Of a DNA stretch of 64,000 nt, positions 51,918-63,702 are shown in pieces. The notes beneath the pieces are model-generated. The model had not been told where the DNA came from. It was given only the letters and a program-made list of their open reading frames with translations, and did no database searches. The DNA is taken from NCBI RefSeq assembly GCF_022201045.2, contig NC_068557.1, positions 4,650,001 to 4,714,000 on the forward strand. Reading direction: 5' to 3'. This DNA is from Citrus sinensis. Taxonomy: Eukaryota > Streptophyta > Magnoliopsida > Sapindales > Rutaceae. The position numbers and the translations under genes are program-made. The number at the start of each line of letters is the position of its first letter. Position 1 is the first letter of the stretch.

Positions 51918-52274
51918 TGTGACATCCTACATCGATCTCAAGAGGTCTTGGCTTGTTTAAATATCCTGTGAGCTCCTTGACTTGTGGTTGTGTTTAGGGT
52001 TGCAAGTCCATCAAAATCGTGATGACTTGTGTTCCTAATATAGATAGTATCTACATTGGGCTGGGGTGTTACAATTGGTTTTAGAGCCGGCTCGTGACTT
52101 GTTGTGTGGATAGATCTTTATTACCGTTTGTGGTGACATCCTATATTGCTAGTGATGGCTAATTTAACTATCTCCTTAAAGTCTAGATGCATTTTGGGTT
52201 TGAAAGCCAAAATTATATGGTGATGGGTTGTGCCCGAAGTGGACAATATCTACACACTGCGCCACAGTGTTATA
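51918..52274 (+). mobile_element. TRIM: miniature LTR retrotransposon with 5-bp TSD
   Basis: Two related direct repeats act as LTRs: 51918-52073 (TGTGACATCC to GTGTTACA) and 52131-52274 (TGGTGACATCC to GTGTTATA). Both contain the AATAT...ATCTACA block and a TG...CA or near-CA frame. Right after the first LTR comes TGGTTTTAGAGCCGG (52076-52090), close to the TGGTATCAGAGC primer-binding site for initiator Met-tRNA. The internal part is only about 57 bp and non-coding. The element is flanked by identical GCAGT (51913-51917 and 52275-52279), the 5-bp duplication made by LTR-retrotransposon integrase. It lies 85 bp past the calmodulin stop, in the same orientation, and may supply part of the 3' UTR. 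Confidence 0.82.
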
Positions 52275-52279
52275 GCAGT

Positions 52280-54347
52280 AGGAAATATGCAATTGTTGTT
52301 ATTAGCTTTGGTTGAGTGGTTCTCAATTTTTTCGTACGTGCATTGGTATGGGGCACTCTTTTTTTTATGCTACTTGTTTGATCTTTTAGGGTTACTAGTT
52401 TCTAGCTTTGGCATTTTCTTTCTACATTTGGCTTTATGAACCAAAAACAATTGGGAGAATTTCTTTTTGGGCTTATGGAATACTAGATTTGTTGATGTTT
52501 AATCCCTTATATTTTTGCTTGTATAAATTTTGTTGTTAATTTGTTATGGGTGGTTGAGGATTTGATCTGACCTTTATTATCATTGAGTATATTCTTTGAA
52601 TTGGCTGTATTGATGCATAGTGGGTGTTTGTAGTTTCCCTGATAAAAAGAAGTGAGTGGTCTGCACAAGGTTGTGTTTCGATTCCCTATCTTTTTACTTG
52701 TATCTCCAAGTTTTGAAACTTGAAAAGCATTCAAATTTGTCTAGAGAATAAATTCTCCCACTTTAATTGTGCCTACCAATATGAGCCGAAAGCAGAAAAG
52801 TTGATGTTAAAAGAGGCATTCTAAGGGATACAAATCTCTTTTTTTTTTAAAGGAAATGCATTTTCTTTACAAATACTATTTGGATTTCCTGAGCCAAAAT
52901 GTGATGCTGGTTAGATCAGTCATATGTTCCTTCTCTGATTTTGACTACTTTGTTTGGAAATGGCATCACATAGAATACAATATTGATGGGGTTGGTCCGG
53001 GGATAATATGCTTTCTGTTTTAATATGCTTTTTGTTTGGTAACTAGTTCGAGTTGGTTCCCAATGTTTTTCTATTGATACAGCACATGACCAAAGGCTTT
53101 TATGATTTTTTTTTTTTGGGTTAAAGATATGGTTATCTATATTTTATAAATCATGGACTTGAAAATGGTCATAGCCTGTAGTTAAAATTAAGAAAGGCTT
53201 TCTCCAAGTCTTAGGAGTCCAGGGAGTTTGAGAAAAATTAACTTACACTGAAATTGCGCTGTGTAATAATTAAAATCAGGAAAGATTGAACATCTTTCTT
53301 GTCCTTACTGAATCATTTTTAAGTTTCAGTGACGATGATTGTGAATTCAAATAATGTCGTTTTATATTATTCAAATGGAATAAACACTTGAGTCCATATT
53401 TACGTAGGAGACTCTTTTATAGTTTCTATACTTTTTAATTTCAAGTACTTTCAGGATTTTTTATTACTTTAATAAATAATGGTGTCGTAGACATCTCATT
53501 ATTAAACAGTCATTTTTAAGTGCTTTTTGTTAAGTTGTATTTTTCTTGCTTCTGGTTTTTTAAATGCAAAATTATTTTTATTGGGTCACGCTTAAAATTT
53601 TGACACAAATTATCATTGGTCTCGTGAAACCGGATAATAAATATTTAAAGTTAAAGATAGTATTAGCAATACATTTACTATTAAATTGCAGGGGATGGAG
53701 GAGAATTTATGTGAATTTTTCAATAAAAAATTTAACAATAATTATTGGAAGTAATGAGAAAATTTGTAAGATAAGTTAATTTATTTAAAGCATATTAAAA
53801 AAATAATCTTAAAATCATCACGAAAGTTAAGTGGAAGGTCGGATAAAATAGAATATAGAGCTAAAAAAGTAGATAAGTTGGTATTTCTGTTCACTCAATC
53901 AATTTATTATACGCTTGAACTGCAGGAGGAGGAGAAAAAGGATCGAAGAGAGAAGCAGCGCTATGGAAAATGAGAAAGAAGGGAAAAAAGTTGACGGCGA
54001 AAGAAAACGACGTCGTTGTGCAATTCTCTAATTACGATAAGCGTTTCACGTCATTGTGTGTAGGGGATGGAATAATTATATTATTTTAGTGAAGAAATAT
54101 CAAGCGTGCTAATTTAATGGGTATGGCTATTTTCATTTCTCAACTCATATTTTCTTTATAAACACTTTTGTTAATTACATTGTGGATCTAAATGAAAAGT
54201 TAAACAAACTATTGGTGCCGATAATACAAATGAGCATAAAATAAAGGGAAAAATGAAAATAGAGTCACGGCCCCAAATCAAAAACCAGAATTAATATTTC
54301 AAACGGTTAAAATTAATCCGTCAACCAATCGTCACCTCTCTCGCTTT
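52280..54347. other. Intergenic region between TRIM and the GC-rich repeat
   Basis: AT-rich, with no convincing gene. Near 53961 a short frame of about 22 codons rich in Lys, Glu and Arg (start MENEKEGKK) follows a GA-rich stretch. It is too short to assign and may be a gene relic. Confidence 0.45.
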
Positions 54348-54417
54348 GCCGCGCGCCGCGCCTGCAGTTGAATCGCCGCGCGCCGCGCCTGCAGTTGAAT
54401 CGCCGCGCGCCGCGCCG
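54348..54417. repeat. GC-rich tandem repeat, 27-bp unit, about 2.6 copies
   Basis: Units 54348-54374, 54375-54401 and a partial copy to 54417. Each holds a GCCGCGCGCCGCG block and the sequence CCTGCAGTTGAATC. It is the most GC-rich spot in an AT-rich window. A CpG-rich repeat of this kind may be a methylation target; that is inference. Confidence 0.9.
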
Positions 54418-54619
54418 TGCCTGCGTCATCAACCAGGTGTGCTAAAGTTTCTTTTCCCGCCTTATTTTTTTTTAAAGTGCTTTCAGCTGCATAGTGACGA
54501 ATGGCGAGTACCGATATTGGTTTAGTTTTAAATATGGGAGTAATTTTCTAGTAAATCATAAATGTTGAAAATATAAATTTCATATTTTTCTTTTCTCTTG
54601 TTAAGTTTACCTGCTAGTT

Positions 54620-55014
54620 CTTGAATATGAAAAATAAGTTTCATATTTTTTTTCATATTTTCAATTCTCAAGATCAGTGTTGCAAGTTCTTCAGCCTCTC
54701 CATTGCTCAAGTCTCTTTCAAAATGAACTTCCAATCCCAATTCCAATTCCAATTCTTGTAGAGTGGAGATAAAGAAAAAGTTAAGCTCAAAAAATTGAGA
54801 CATTTCTAGAAAGGCATAATCTGTACAAATAGGAGAATTTCTTACACAACAAAAAATGGCCCCTCCATTTATCCTCCCAGTAACGTATATAGTTCCCATT
54901 TCCCACTTCTAAGGCAATGTAATTAAGAAAATAAGGGTACTCTTTGGATGTAGCTTTCCAAGGGGTTCTATTGCACCCATTCCAATTCACGGCCTTCATT
55001 TTATGGGCCAGCAT
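54620..55014 (-). mobile_element. LINE (non-LTR retrotransposon) RT C-terminal fragment
   Basis: The minus-strand reading at 55014-54787 contains VGNGNYIRYWEDKWRG followed by a Leu/Phe-rich LYRL stretch, the signature just past the reverse transcriptase domain of plant LINEs (zf-RVT region). After a frameshift the homology continues with VHFERDLSNGEAEELATL, which matches the usual next block. Stops and the frameshift make it a dead remnant. The 5' part with endonuclease and the RT core is absent here. Confidence 0.8.
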
Positions 55015-55224
55015 TAGTTTGATACCAGGTCGGTTAATGGGTTTTTAGCTTTTTAACAAATTACAATCTTTTTTTGCTTCAATGTTTGTTCTCTTTCTTT
55101 CTTTTTTATTTTTTGTGATTTTAATTTTTTATCTTTTGTTTTTTACACCTTCTAGACAAGAATAAACTAGCTTGTAGATTAAGATGATTGTATTGTTTTT
55201 ATTTCAAGGTTTTTGAAGTTTTAA
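55015..55224. other. Short gap before the RRP36 pseudogene
   Basis: T-rich sequence that may be what remains of the RRP36 leader. No clear promoter element is seen. Confidence 0.4.
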
Positions 55225-58015
55225 ATGAGGGAACTCAATGATGCAATTGTGAGTTCCAGGAAAATCAAGTTTGAAGAATTCAAGGAAGAAGACCACAAAA
55301 CCACTTCTGTTTCTTCTTCAGAAGAGGTAACTAAAGCTTTTTTTTAATAAAAAAATAATAATTGTTTTCATTAAAAGAAGGATGAGATAGAGCGTGAACT
55401 GGCTGAAATTAGATTTGAGGACTTACAAAAGGCACGGTCTGATGGGTTGAATTTGGTTTATAGGAAGATCAATCAAGCAAACAAAACCAGGTTATTAAAT
55501 TTATTTATTTATTTTTTTTGTTGGTTATGTATACAGTTTTTTGGTTTTAATGTCTGGTATTTGTGATTAACGTCTGTGAAAGCCAATGGAGAATGGTGCA
55601 AAGCAGCTGGTGATTCGGTTTAGAAAGGTTGTTCAAGCTCCTAAAAGGGTATGTTTTGTTGTTCATGTTGCAGTGCGCTGTTGTTTGAATATAAGTTACA
55701 TAGATGTTGGTTAGTTGTCAAGAGGATTATTGTAACTTCTTCAAAATGCTAAGAGTGATTTGTGGAAGCATGGGAATTCGATGGACTTTGTCTTATGTTC
55801 CTTAAATTTTTTGTGATTTTGATGATAGTAAATTGATTTCGTATTTGTTTTGGCACTTTAATTCATTAATACTCTGGAATGTGAAATTTCACTGTGCTCA
55901 CACAAGTTATCATGATTCCATTTGTTGGTCTTTGGAGAGTGTTGCTTTTTTCCCTTTCGTGTTAGGATGTGAAATTTAATGCTTTTAGAACATCGCATCT
56001 TATAAGAAATATTGATGGTTTTCTCTTGGAAGAAGCAATCCACTTACTGGCTGGATACTATAGTCAATTGTAATAGGAAAAATTGTTTGAATGAGATGCT
56101 TTTGCCCTGGTGGTATGTGACCCACGTATTGAATCACTGTGTGGTAATCTTCATTTTGAAGGGTAGGCCTCTTTCCTCCCAATGCCCTTTTATATTGCAT
56201 TATGTTGTTTGTTTTTATAGTCCTGAGTTTTATGTTTCTTGCTGCTACAATTTTTTTTTTCTTTTGATTTTCTGATGTTAGTGTGAATGTTACATGCTAG
56301 AATGGTTGATAAAATCTCAAGCTCACGTATTTGTCAAACTTCAAGTAGTCAATGAGAGCAGGCCAGAAGAATGCAAATAATACTTTCTATTTGATCTTGT
56401 GAATTTCTAAATGTTTTCTCATACCTAATAATATACAATTTCTCATTCTATGAAAGTCTTCATTATCTGTCTTTGGAATCATTTTTGCTTCATAAATAAT
56501 ACTTTCTATTTGATCTTGTAGGTTTAGGAAAAGATACTATTTTCTTTTTGAAAATAACCTTCCTGCTGGGAAAGAGGTGATCATCTTAAAATCATTACAC
56601 ATGGAGATTTGTTTATGCTGTCTAGTCATCTATTTATCTTCTGAGCAAATTATTTTGTCCTCCACAGGAACTAAAGAAGCAATTGAAGAAAAGCATTGAC
56701 CCGAATGCTATTGAGAATATGAAGAAGTGGATATCTTGGATTGTAAGTGCTTATCGGACTTTTGTGGTGGATCTTTGGTCCATTACATATGTTATGTCTT
56801 TACTCCATTAATATACTTCCATCTATCTTACTGAAAAAAGGTGATTATCTTATTGGAAAGAAATTGTTAGTGGTGAACTAGTGCTCTACCTAATGGTGTT
56901 ATATATCTTCTTAAGCCTCTATATAGACTGACATACATCTTGAATATGGGGTTTCTTCATTGTTTGATGCATCCATCAGGATAAATGATTAAAGTTTGAA
57001 TCAGCAAAGAGTACTGATGCTACTCTACTGGCTAAGCAAAAGAAGAAAGAGAGAGCGGAAGCAAAACACGGGGAATGACCCTTTCATCTTAACAAATGTA
57101 ATGTTATTACTCTTCTGTTTCCTCTCCCTCTCTCCTCTTTTGGGGGCTCTTTTTCTGTGCCTTTGGCCATCGACTATTTTGATGGTTCTCAATTATAAAT
57201 TATGTTTGATGAGTGTACGATTATTTTTCGATTACTTTGTGGTGGAAAAGGTTAAAAACTTGTCTGATAAATGGCTCGCAAATCACAATTTACATTCAGT
57301 ATTGAAAGATAATGATGTTCCTACGGCTTGCAATTTGAAGTACCCTATTGGTACTCTGGTTCTGACAGTGATCTTTATATTTTATTTATTCTTTCATGAT
57401 AATGGTGGAGGTTCAATTTGTGTTTATTGTGGCAAGTGCAAGTGTTGCTCTTGTTGGTGATGGCTATGGGCCTATAGCTGTGTCGTTGATGTTAATGGAA
57501 TAATAAGAGGTCAATAACAGCAATAAACACTAATATATTCACATTTCTTTATTGGTCACTTTTCTATTGTTCTTCTATTTCTTCAAGGAACAATTGTGGT
57601 GATTTAGATATTCTCCTTTTTTTCTTTTCAGTTAATTTTGTTCTTGTGAAAGTCCCTTATTAGATTTGTGTTGTCCCTTATTAGATTTGTGCTCACAATG
57701 TGCCTAAATAAATGACACATAATAAATGTTATGAAACCTGACCTTGTTCTATCTTTTTTTACAGCGGAAATCCGCAGGCGAAGTCTCATGGAGAAATATA
57801 ACAAGCTCAAGGTACTTATTTGGCGAGTCCCTGTGTCGAGATCTGTCACATAACAACTGTTCTAGTAAATACATGGTTTAAACTAATGATATCTTTCTTG
57901 ATGCAATTAGGAATATGCCTAGCTTGAATCATTCATTGAGAAAAGGAGGAGCAATAATGCTGCTGAGGATCATATATGCATGCCTTATCGTAGGCCCATT
58001 AATAATGACCAATAG
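55225..58015 (+). pseudogene. RRP36: RRP36 (rRNA processing protein 36) pseudogene, introns kept
   Basis: The segments match the RRP36/DUF947 nucleolar protein of the 90S pre-ribosome (Arabidopsis At1g12650 family). Exon relics are 55225-55326, 55381-55490 (DEIERELAEI, FEDLQKARSDG), about 55583-55648 (VVQAPKR), 56522-56576 (FRKRYYFLFENNLP), 56668-56742 (ELKKQLKKSIDPNAIE), 56980-57097 (STDATLLAKQKKKER), 57765-57811 (EIRRRSLMEKYNKLK) and 57911-58015 (LESFIEKRR, MPYRRPINND). In-frame stops interrupt it: TGA 56986, TGA 57076 and TAG 57920. The conserved block with the DPRFE...GTLD motif, expected between the third and fourth relics, is not found, and the third relic has a poor acceptor. Because introns remain, this is a decayed gene duplicate, not a retrocopy. 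RNA may still be made. Confidence 0.87.
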
Positions 58016-59657
58016 AACTAAAAGCTAATGAACTTGCATTTTTCTAGGTATAATAAATACATTTGTCATTTCTTATCATATTTTGTGGTAAAGATTAAAA
58101 ACATCCATGCTTGTGCTTCTGTTATTAACGGATTTTGTGGTCATTGTTTAGAATTTGAGTTGTTACTGAACACAAAATATTAAGGCAAGAAAGAGTTAAT
58201 CGTAATTTAGAATTGGACATTTATACATCCGTGATCCGTGTGTGGTATGTTGTATCAGCCTCTTTGGCCTGAGTTTATCAAATTCAATAGACCATCAAAA
58301 TATCTATTGTGATTGGTTCTTTAACACCGTTTAATTTGTTAATTGCAAAAGGCGTTGTGTTGGCTGGGGTGTTTCAAAAGGAGGTTGATATTGAATCTAA
58401 ATGTCAAAAGGTCGGGCAGGTGTACCTACAAAAGAGAGCAAAAATGGGTGCAACAAAGAGAAACGTATAATCTAATTCGAATTAAACAACAGTTTACTGT
58501 AAGCATAATGAGAATAAGAATAAATTGTTTACTTTAACTATAAGAATCGAAATTTGAATGAACTATGTTGTTATTGATGTGTTTATTTTATCTTATAATC
58601 GGAATGGATATTTACAAGTTACTAAACTAATCTAAGATAAACAAAGTGGGATACATAAGCTGGATGAAGTGACATGTATTAATTATTTTTATTTCACTCT
58701 ACGGTGGATATAAGTTGGCAGTTGCTAAGAAAAATAAGATATTTTGATTAAACAGAAAAGAGAATCTAAATTTATTTTGTTCCTTTATTATTAACTCAAA
58801 TTCAATCTTCCTAAGGTACATAGCATAGACAGGACTGAAGAGTCTAGAGGTGCCAACATGAGTTTTTTTTTTTTTATCTAAATTGACACAACACAGTTTA
58901 AGTGATAATCGTGTAATATTCATATCGTTCAACTTCAACACGTTTTTCTCTTATGACATATTAATTAACATGTTAACATTATTGAAAAGAACTAATATAT
59001 TAAGTGGATCAACACAATTACATAGTTTTAATAAGCGGATCACAATCTTATGTTAAGCTTTCAACACAATTATTTCAACAGGGTCATATCAATGTCCATG
59101 GTACCTTTGCATTTGACACATCTCGATGACAAAATCTGACACCCCTAAGCCTTTTAACATAGATTGCATTGACACTATCTGTTGCAAGATTACAGAGTTC
59201 GTCTACAGCTAGTCAGATGATATCTGATTAATGAAAAGAAAATCAAGAAAATAAATCCACAATTGCCGATCTACAAAGGATACTATATCTTCCTACGTTT
59301 GAGCTTCGTTTGTTGTCAAAAACTCAAAATAACAATTAAAAAGTTCAACGAACGCATAACGCCACCATTAAACGGCAGGATGGTGCTGCATCACCTTCAT
59401 CCATTGTAGATCTTTAACTGTAAATCTACATAAAGGTGGTGGTGAGGCACCAATAGTGGTGCTACAAGTTGTTTAAATCTTCACCCTCAAAACCTTTTTT
59501 TCTTTTTATTTTTAGAAGAAGAAGAATAAAAAGAAACTACTAAAGAAACCAACAATGTTGGGCAAACGTTAAATGTAGTGCTATATTATAAACACTCCTC
59601 AAATCTGTGAAAGTTTATAATCTTTCCTTTACAGGGTGGATCATGGAAAGTTGAGTG
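58016..59657. other. Intergenic region between RRP36 pseudogene and SnRK1 beta
   Basis: AT-rich. It includes the second copy of a dispersed repeat (58523-58612, compare 40391-40486) and a possible decayed hAT-like element (about 58844-59149). No gene is seen. The last part carries the SnRK1 beta 3' UTR. Confidence 0.5.
58844..59149. mobile_element. Possible decayed hAT-like element
   Basis: The left end TAGAGGTGCCA and the right end, TAGGGGTGTCA on the other strand, resemble hAT termini. The interior has many copies of AACACAATT-type strings. No 8-bp target duplication is visible, so the call is weak. Confidence 0.35.
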
Positions 59658-62600
59658 CTACCTTTTATGCGGCTTATATAGAACAACAGTGACATACTTG
59701 GACTGAAACCTGTGGGTTAATCCAAGGGCAACCACAGACTTGGATTTCCATCCATCATCCACGAAAACGTGATTAAGCACGACATGTTTTGGCTTTGAAG
59801 AAGATGCCTCATCTGAATTCTCTGTACCGAGTAGAGTCAGGTGCAGCTGGGATGGAACTGTTAATGGCTCCTTTGCACAATCTTCTTCTGAGGGAAGAGC
59901 CTGACTATAACTTGACTCTGGAGATGCGGGAGCTTCAAACTCAGCTACACTATCAAGAATTTCTGGCACGCAACTCTGCACAACATAGTTATTTTTATTA
60001 ATATCACATAAGTTAACAACATGATAGACAATTGTCACACATATCCTCAAAATGTAAATGAAAAGGTAAGGGGATAACGGCCATTGCAGGCTTTCTTCAA
60101 CAATAACCATTCCTCCACGTAACTTCAGGAAAACCTTCACACATAGCATCCTTAAGTCTTCTGAAATCCAAGCATATTGAGGAGTAACCAAGTAGCAGAC
60201 AACTAAATGTAATACTTCCAAATGCTAGGAAAGCTTCTCATAACCAATCAGAATCTTATGATGTTCAGTATAATCAAGGACAAAAAGAATACAAGGAACA
60301 TTTCTAATTAGAAAAGGAAAAGATAATAACAATAATACTGCATACTGATGTAGTGTGGAGTGTAAAATGTTCACTAATTAACACTGAAAAGCTAAAAATA
60401 AGATGTACAAAAAAATGGAAGTTTTCATTCTGATATCAATGCTAGTATCCAAGAAACTTGTGAAGCATTATTTAAAAAATCAAAGCAGAAATCTAGAATC
60501 ATCATCTACTGCATCATGTTTCTTCTTCCTTTTAACATTAGTGCAGAATTCATTTCTACAATCTGCATAGGCTACATCCAGCATAAAAAACTGCTGTCAT
60601 TTTGAAATTTAAAATGTGATGAACTATACCAATTCGGTTTATGATTTTTGCTCCCTAAACCAAACCCCACTAGGCCACATCTTAATGTAATTTAATCTTT
60701 TGTTAAGCTTCTCCAATCTTTCATACATAAAATTCTCAAATCTGCAAGGAGACTATTTGGCAGTCATGAGCTCAACTGTTGCATGATAATCTTTTATTTT
60801 TTAATTGATTAGATAAACACTTAATTTTAGAAAATTCAAAATATAATTATATTTAATGTCCAGTTTAGATTTTTCTTTTATATGAAGGCAGAAACTTATT
60901 CTTCCTGCTAAAATGCTAACATGTAACTCTATATCTCTCTTCTTAAAAATATTTGTTCTTATTTTCTTTATCTTACATGTGACTGCATTTTCACTCTCTT
61001 TATACTGAGCTGAGAAAGGTACAGTTCAGGAGATCAGATGCTAGCCGCGATATAGAGAGATACTTACATGAACATCAAGAAGATTACAAACACCACCCAG
61101 TTCATCAGCTACAAAGGGCAAATCTGGAATATATCTCCAATCACCATCCACGATGAACTTGTAATGGTATACGCCAGATGGAAGGACCAAAAGAATTGAG
61201 TGATCCTTTCCAGATCTATGAAGTATCCTCCTGCACACAAAAGCAGACTATTACATTTTCTCCACATCTGGTTATCTCAACAATAGATTATCATTTAATA
61301 AAATTTGTATGAAAATATCTTCTGTGGGCTATGGATTCAATGATGTGTAAATGTATCCATACTTGTGATGAACAACAAGCTAAAACTTGCCTCCCCAGCA
61401 GGAGAAAAAAGGGACAAGAATTACCTTGATGTCCAATTATCCCAGGATCCTTCCACAGCCACTTCATTACCACCATAATTCCATGTAATAATAGTGGGGA
61501 CTCCTTTCTCCAGAGGATTACTAGCAGCTGCATGAGATTCATGTTGCCTCATTTGATTGTAAAGGGGAGGATCATCAGCCCTTTGCAAGGGAGCAACAGG
61601 AACCTGCAATGGTGGAAAACGACTGGTGCATCAGCTGAAAGACCATTAAACAGGAAAATAGTTTCTGTATCTTGTCACCATTCCAGTACGAAGGGGGGAG
61701 GGGGAACGAAGGTTTTTCTTTCATTTATTTTCCCTTTTTTTGGGTGTTTTTGTCTTAGACTAAGCAACCTCAGGTAATTGTAAAGAAAACAAGAAGTCTC
61801 TTCCACACTGTAGATAGGGCTGGGATGGGCTTTCAAACCTATCCAATGACCTAACTTGCACACATACAAATATACAAGTGGTCCTAATCAAGTGGTGCTA
61901 ATCACACTACCGGAGATATTACAGAAATAATATTAACTATTAACTGATAGCAGTTTCAATTTTGGACATGAACAACTTCACTACTGGCAATTATGGTGAA
62001 GTTTCCAAACTTCACTATTGCTAATTGAGATGTCACGAACATCCCAGAGTAAATATAATTCACATCTTCTGCTTCTTCCAAAAATCATAAACCACCGATA
62101 TGAATCGCACATACAGACTCTTGGCAACATCTTATTTACATTTATGAAATAGCACCAGGACTTCGCCTCCAATCATGTTTGAGCCTAAGTTCAAACCAAA
62201 CTATCCCCCTATTTGATTGAATAAAGGTGGAAAAAATTCATAGAACATTACCATCAGTGGGCCTCGCACAGCTCACAAATACCTAGCACGGATAAATCTT
62301 TGGTCACAAGACACACATGCCGAAAGCAATATCTTCTCATTAAACACACACCCAACAAGCCCAAGAAACCTGATTCAAATGCTTGGGCCACAATTCCTAT
62401 CAAAAGTGAATGCTTTTACAGTGTCACTGAAAGTGGCAGATGAACATGCTCATACAAGCATGAATGTATGTGATAGGTTTTCAACATAAAATCACAGGGG
62501 AAAACATCTTATTGAAATGAAACTTGTAAATTGTTTCTTTCTCTTTACTTGACTATTTATTTATTTGATAAGAAATGAAGCCTGAATTGTATTAAAAAAC

Positions 62601-63702
62601 ACATTATAGGAAATACAAAAATGTGGAGAAGCTGTCTGCAAAAACCAGGATCAGCCTGGGAAGGACCTTAAAATCTACACAAATGTAAACAGTCCCCTCA
62701 ATCCTAGACGACAACAAACTAATCCACTGAACAATTCTACAAAAGATAAAAATAGAATAATCAAACTTAGCCCAAAACCGCTTCCCAATCAAACTTTATA
62801 AACGAGAAAGTAGTATACTGAAATTCCTCTGTCACTGATGCCTAAATAGAAGCTTGTTAATGAACTCTTTCCTATAAACAGTTAACATCTTCCCAAAAAC
62901 CAAACTTTCAAAAATTCTTCTATTTCTTTATTGCCAAAACAGTACACTTCCATGTAACGCATGCTTCAAAATGCTGGCCAAGCCCACACAACCTATAATC
63001 AGGATGTTGAAGAAACCCATGTCTGTAACAATTCCCCAACATATATATAACCAAGTTTGTAACCATATACATATAACATATTTTTATAACATATTTCTCA
63101 AAAATGAATGTCATGCATCATAAATACATTGCATATAACACTAATCCCCACACAAGTGATGATTCTTAGGCCTATTTATTGCAATATTCATATCTGTTTC
63201 AAAGAACATCCACGTACACATGATATTATAGGGTATACACTCTATGCCCCTTTTTATTGTTGTCACTGATCTATTTCGTAAACATAGCAGTTAAATTATG
63301 CGGCTTATTTAACTAAGGTGACTTATTCTGTGTATTGTAATTTTCATAGGCTACCCGAATCCTAACCTGAGGAGCGAACGAGAGAGGAGATCGAGCTGAA
63401 TAAAATAAGCAATTTTCATATTATTCTGTGTAAGTATATTTCTCTTCTATTGAAACATTCCAAGCTGAATAAAATAAGCAATTTTTAAGACAGAGCTTGC
63501 AGCAGAACCCAACCCGAATCCTAACCTGAGGAGCGAACAAGAGAGGAGATCGAGAACGATGAGGAGTCGCTGGAGGACTGATATTGCTCATTGAATGATC
63601 ACCGCCGTTGATCTGAATCTCATCGTTTGCTCCTGCTCCTCCTGCTCCTCCCGCTCCTGCTCCTCCTCCTCCTCCCTCTTCTCTCCCGTTTGCATTTCCC
63701 AT
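59658..63702 (-). CDS. KINB1: SnRK1 kinase beta subunit (AKINbeta1 type)
   Basis: Four exons: 63702-63526, 61603-61425, 61230-61068 and 59975-59658 (837 nt, 278 aa; Arabidopsis AKINbeta1 is about 280). The order is an N-myristoylation start MGNANGREE, a Gly/Ala-rich linker, a CBM48 glycogen-binding-type domain (about 98-178) and the C-terminal ASC domain (about 190-278). CBM48 motifs are VAVEGSWDNW, VYHYKFIVDGDW and LDVHS; the ASC domain shows HVVLNHVFVDD and RFQSKYVTVVLYKP. The subunit bridges the catalytic alpha and the regulatory gamma of SnRK1, the plant AMPK/SNF1 energy-sensing kinase, and myristoylation governs its membrane and nuclear location. The ATG at 63702 overlaps an upstream ATG-TGA by one base. 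Intron 1 is about 1.9 kb and contains a duplicated copy of the exon 1 end. Confidence 0.96.
63353..63554. repeat. Duplication of exon 1 end and donor in SnRK1 beta intron 1
   Basis: The 43 bases at 63512-63554 cover the last 29 bases of exon 1, the donor CTCAG/GTTAGG and the start of intron 1. They recur at 63353-63395 with one difference, 159 bases further into the intron. A second pair, CTGAATAAAATAAGCAATTT, lies at 63396 and 63464, so the repeats interleave. Confidence 0.92.

Noticed and set aside
56996..57460. 154-codon plus-strand frame overlapping the RRP36 pseudogene
   Set aside because: It is a shifted frame of an exon relic plus intron; RRP36 homology is in another frame.
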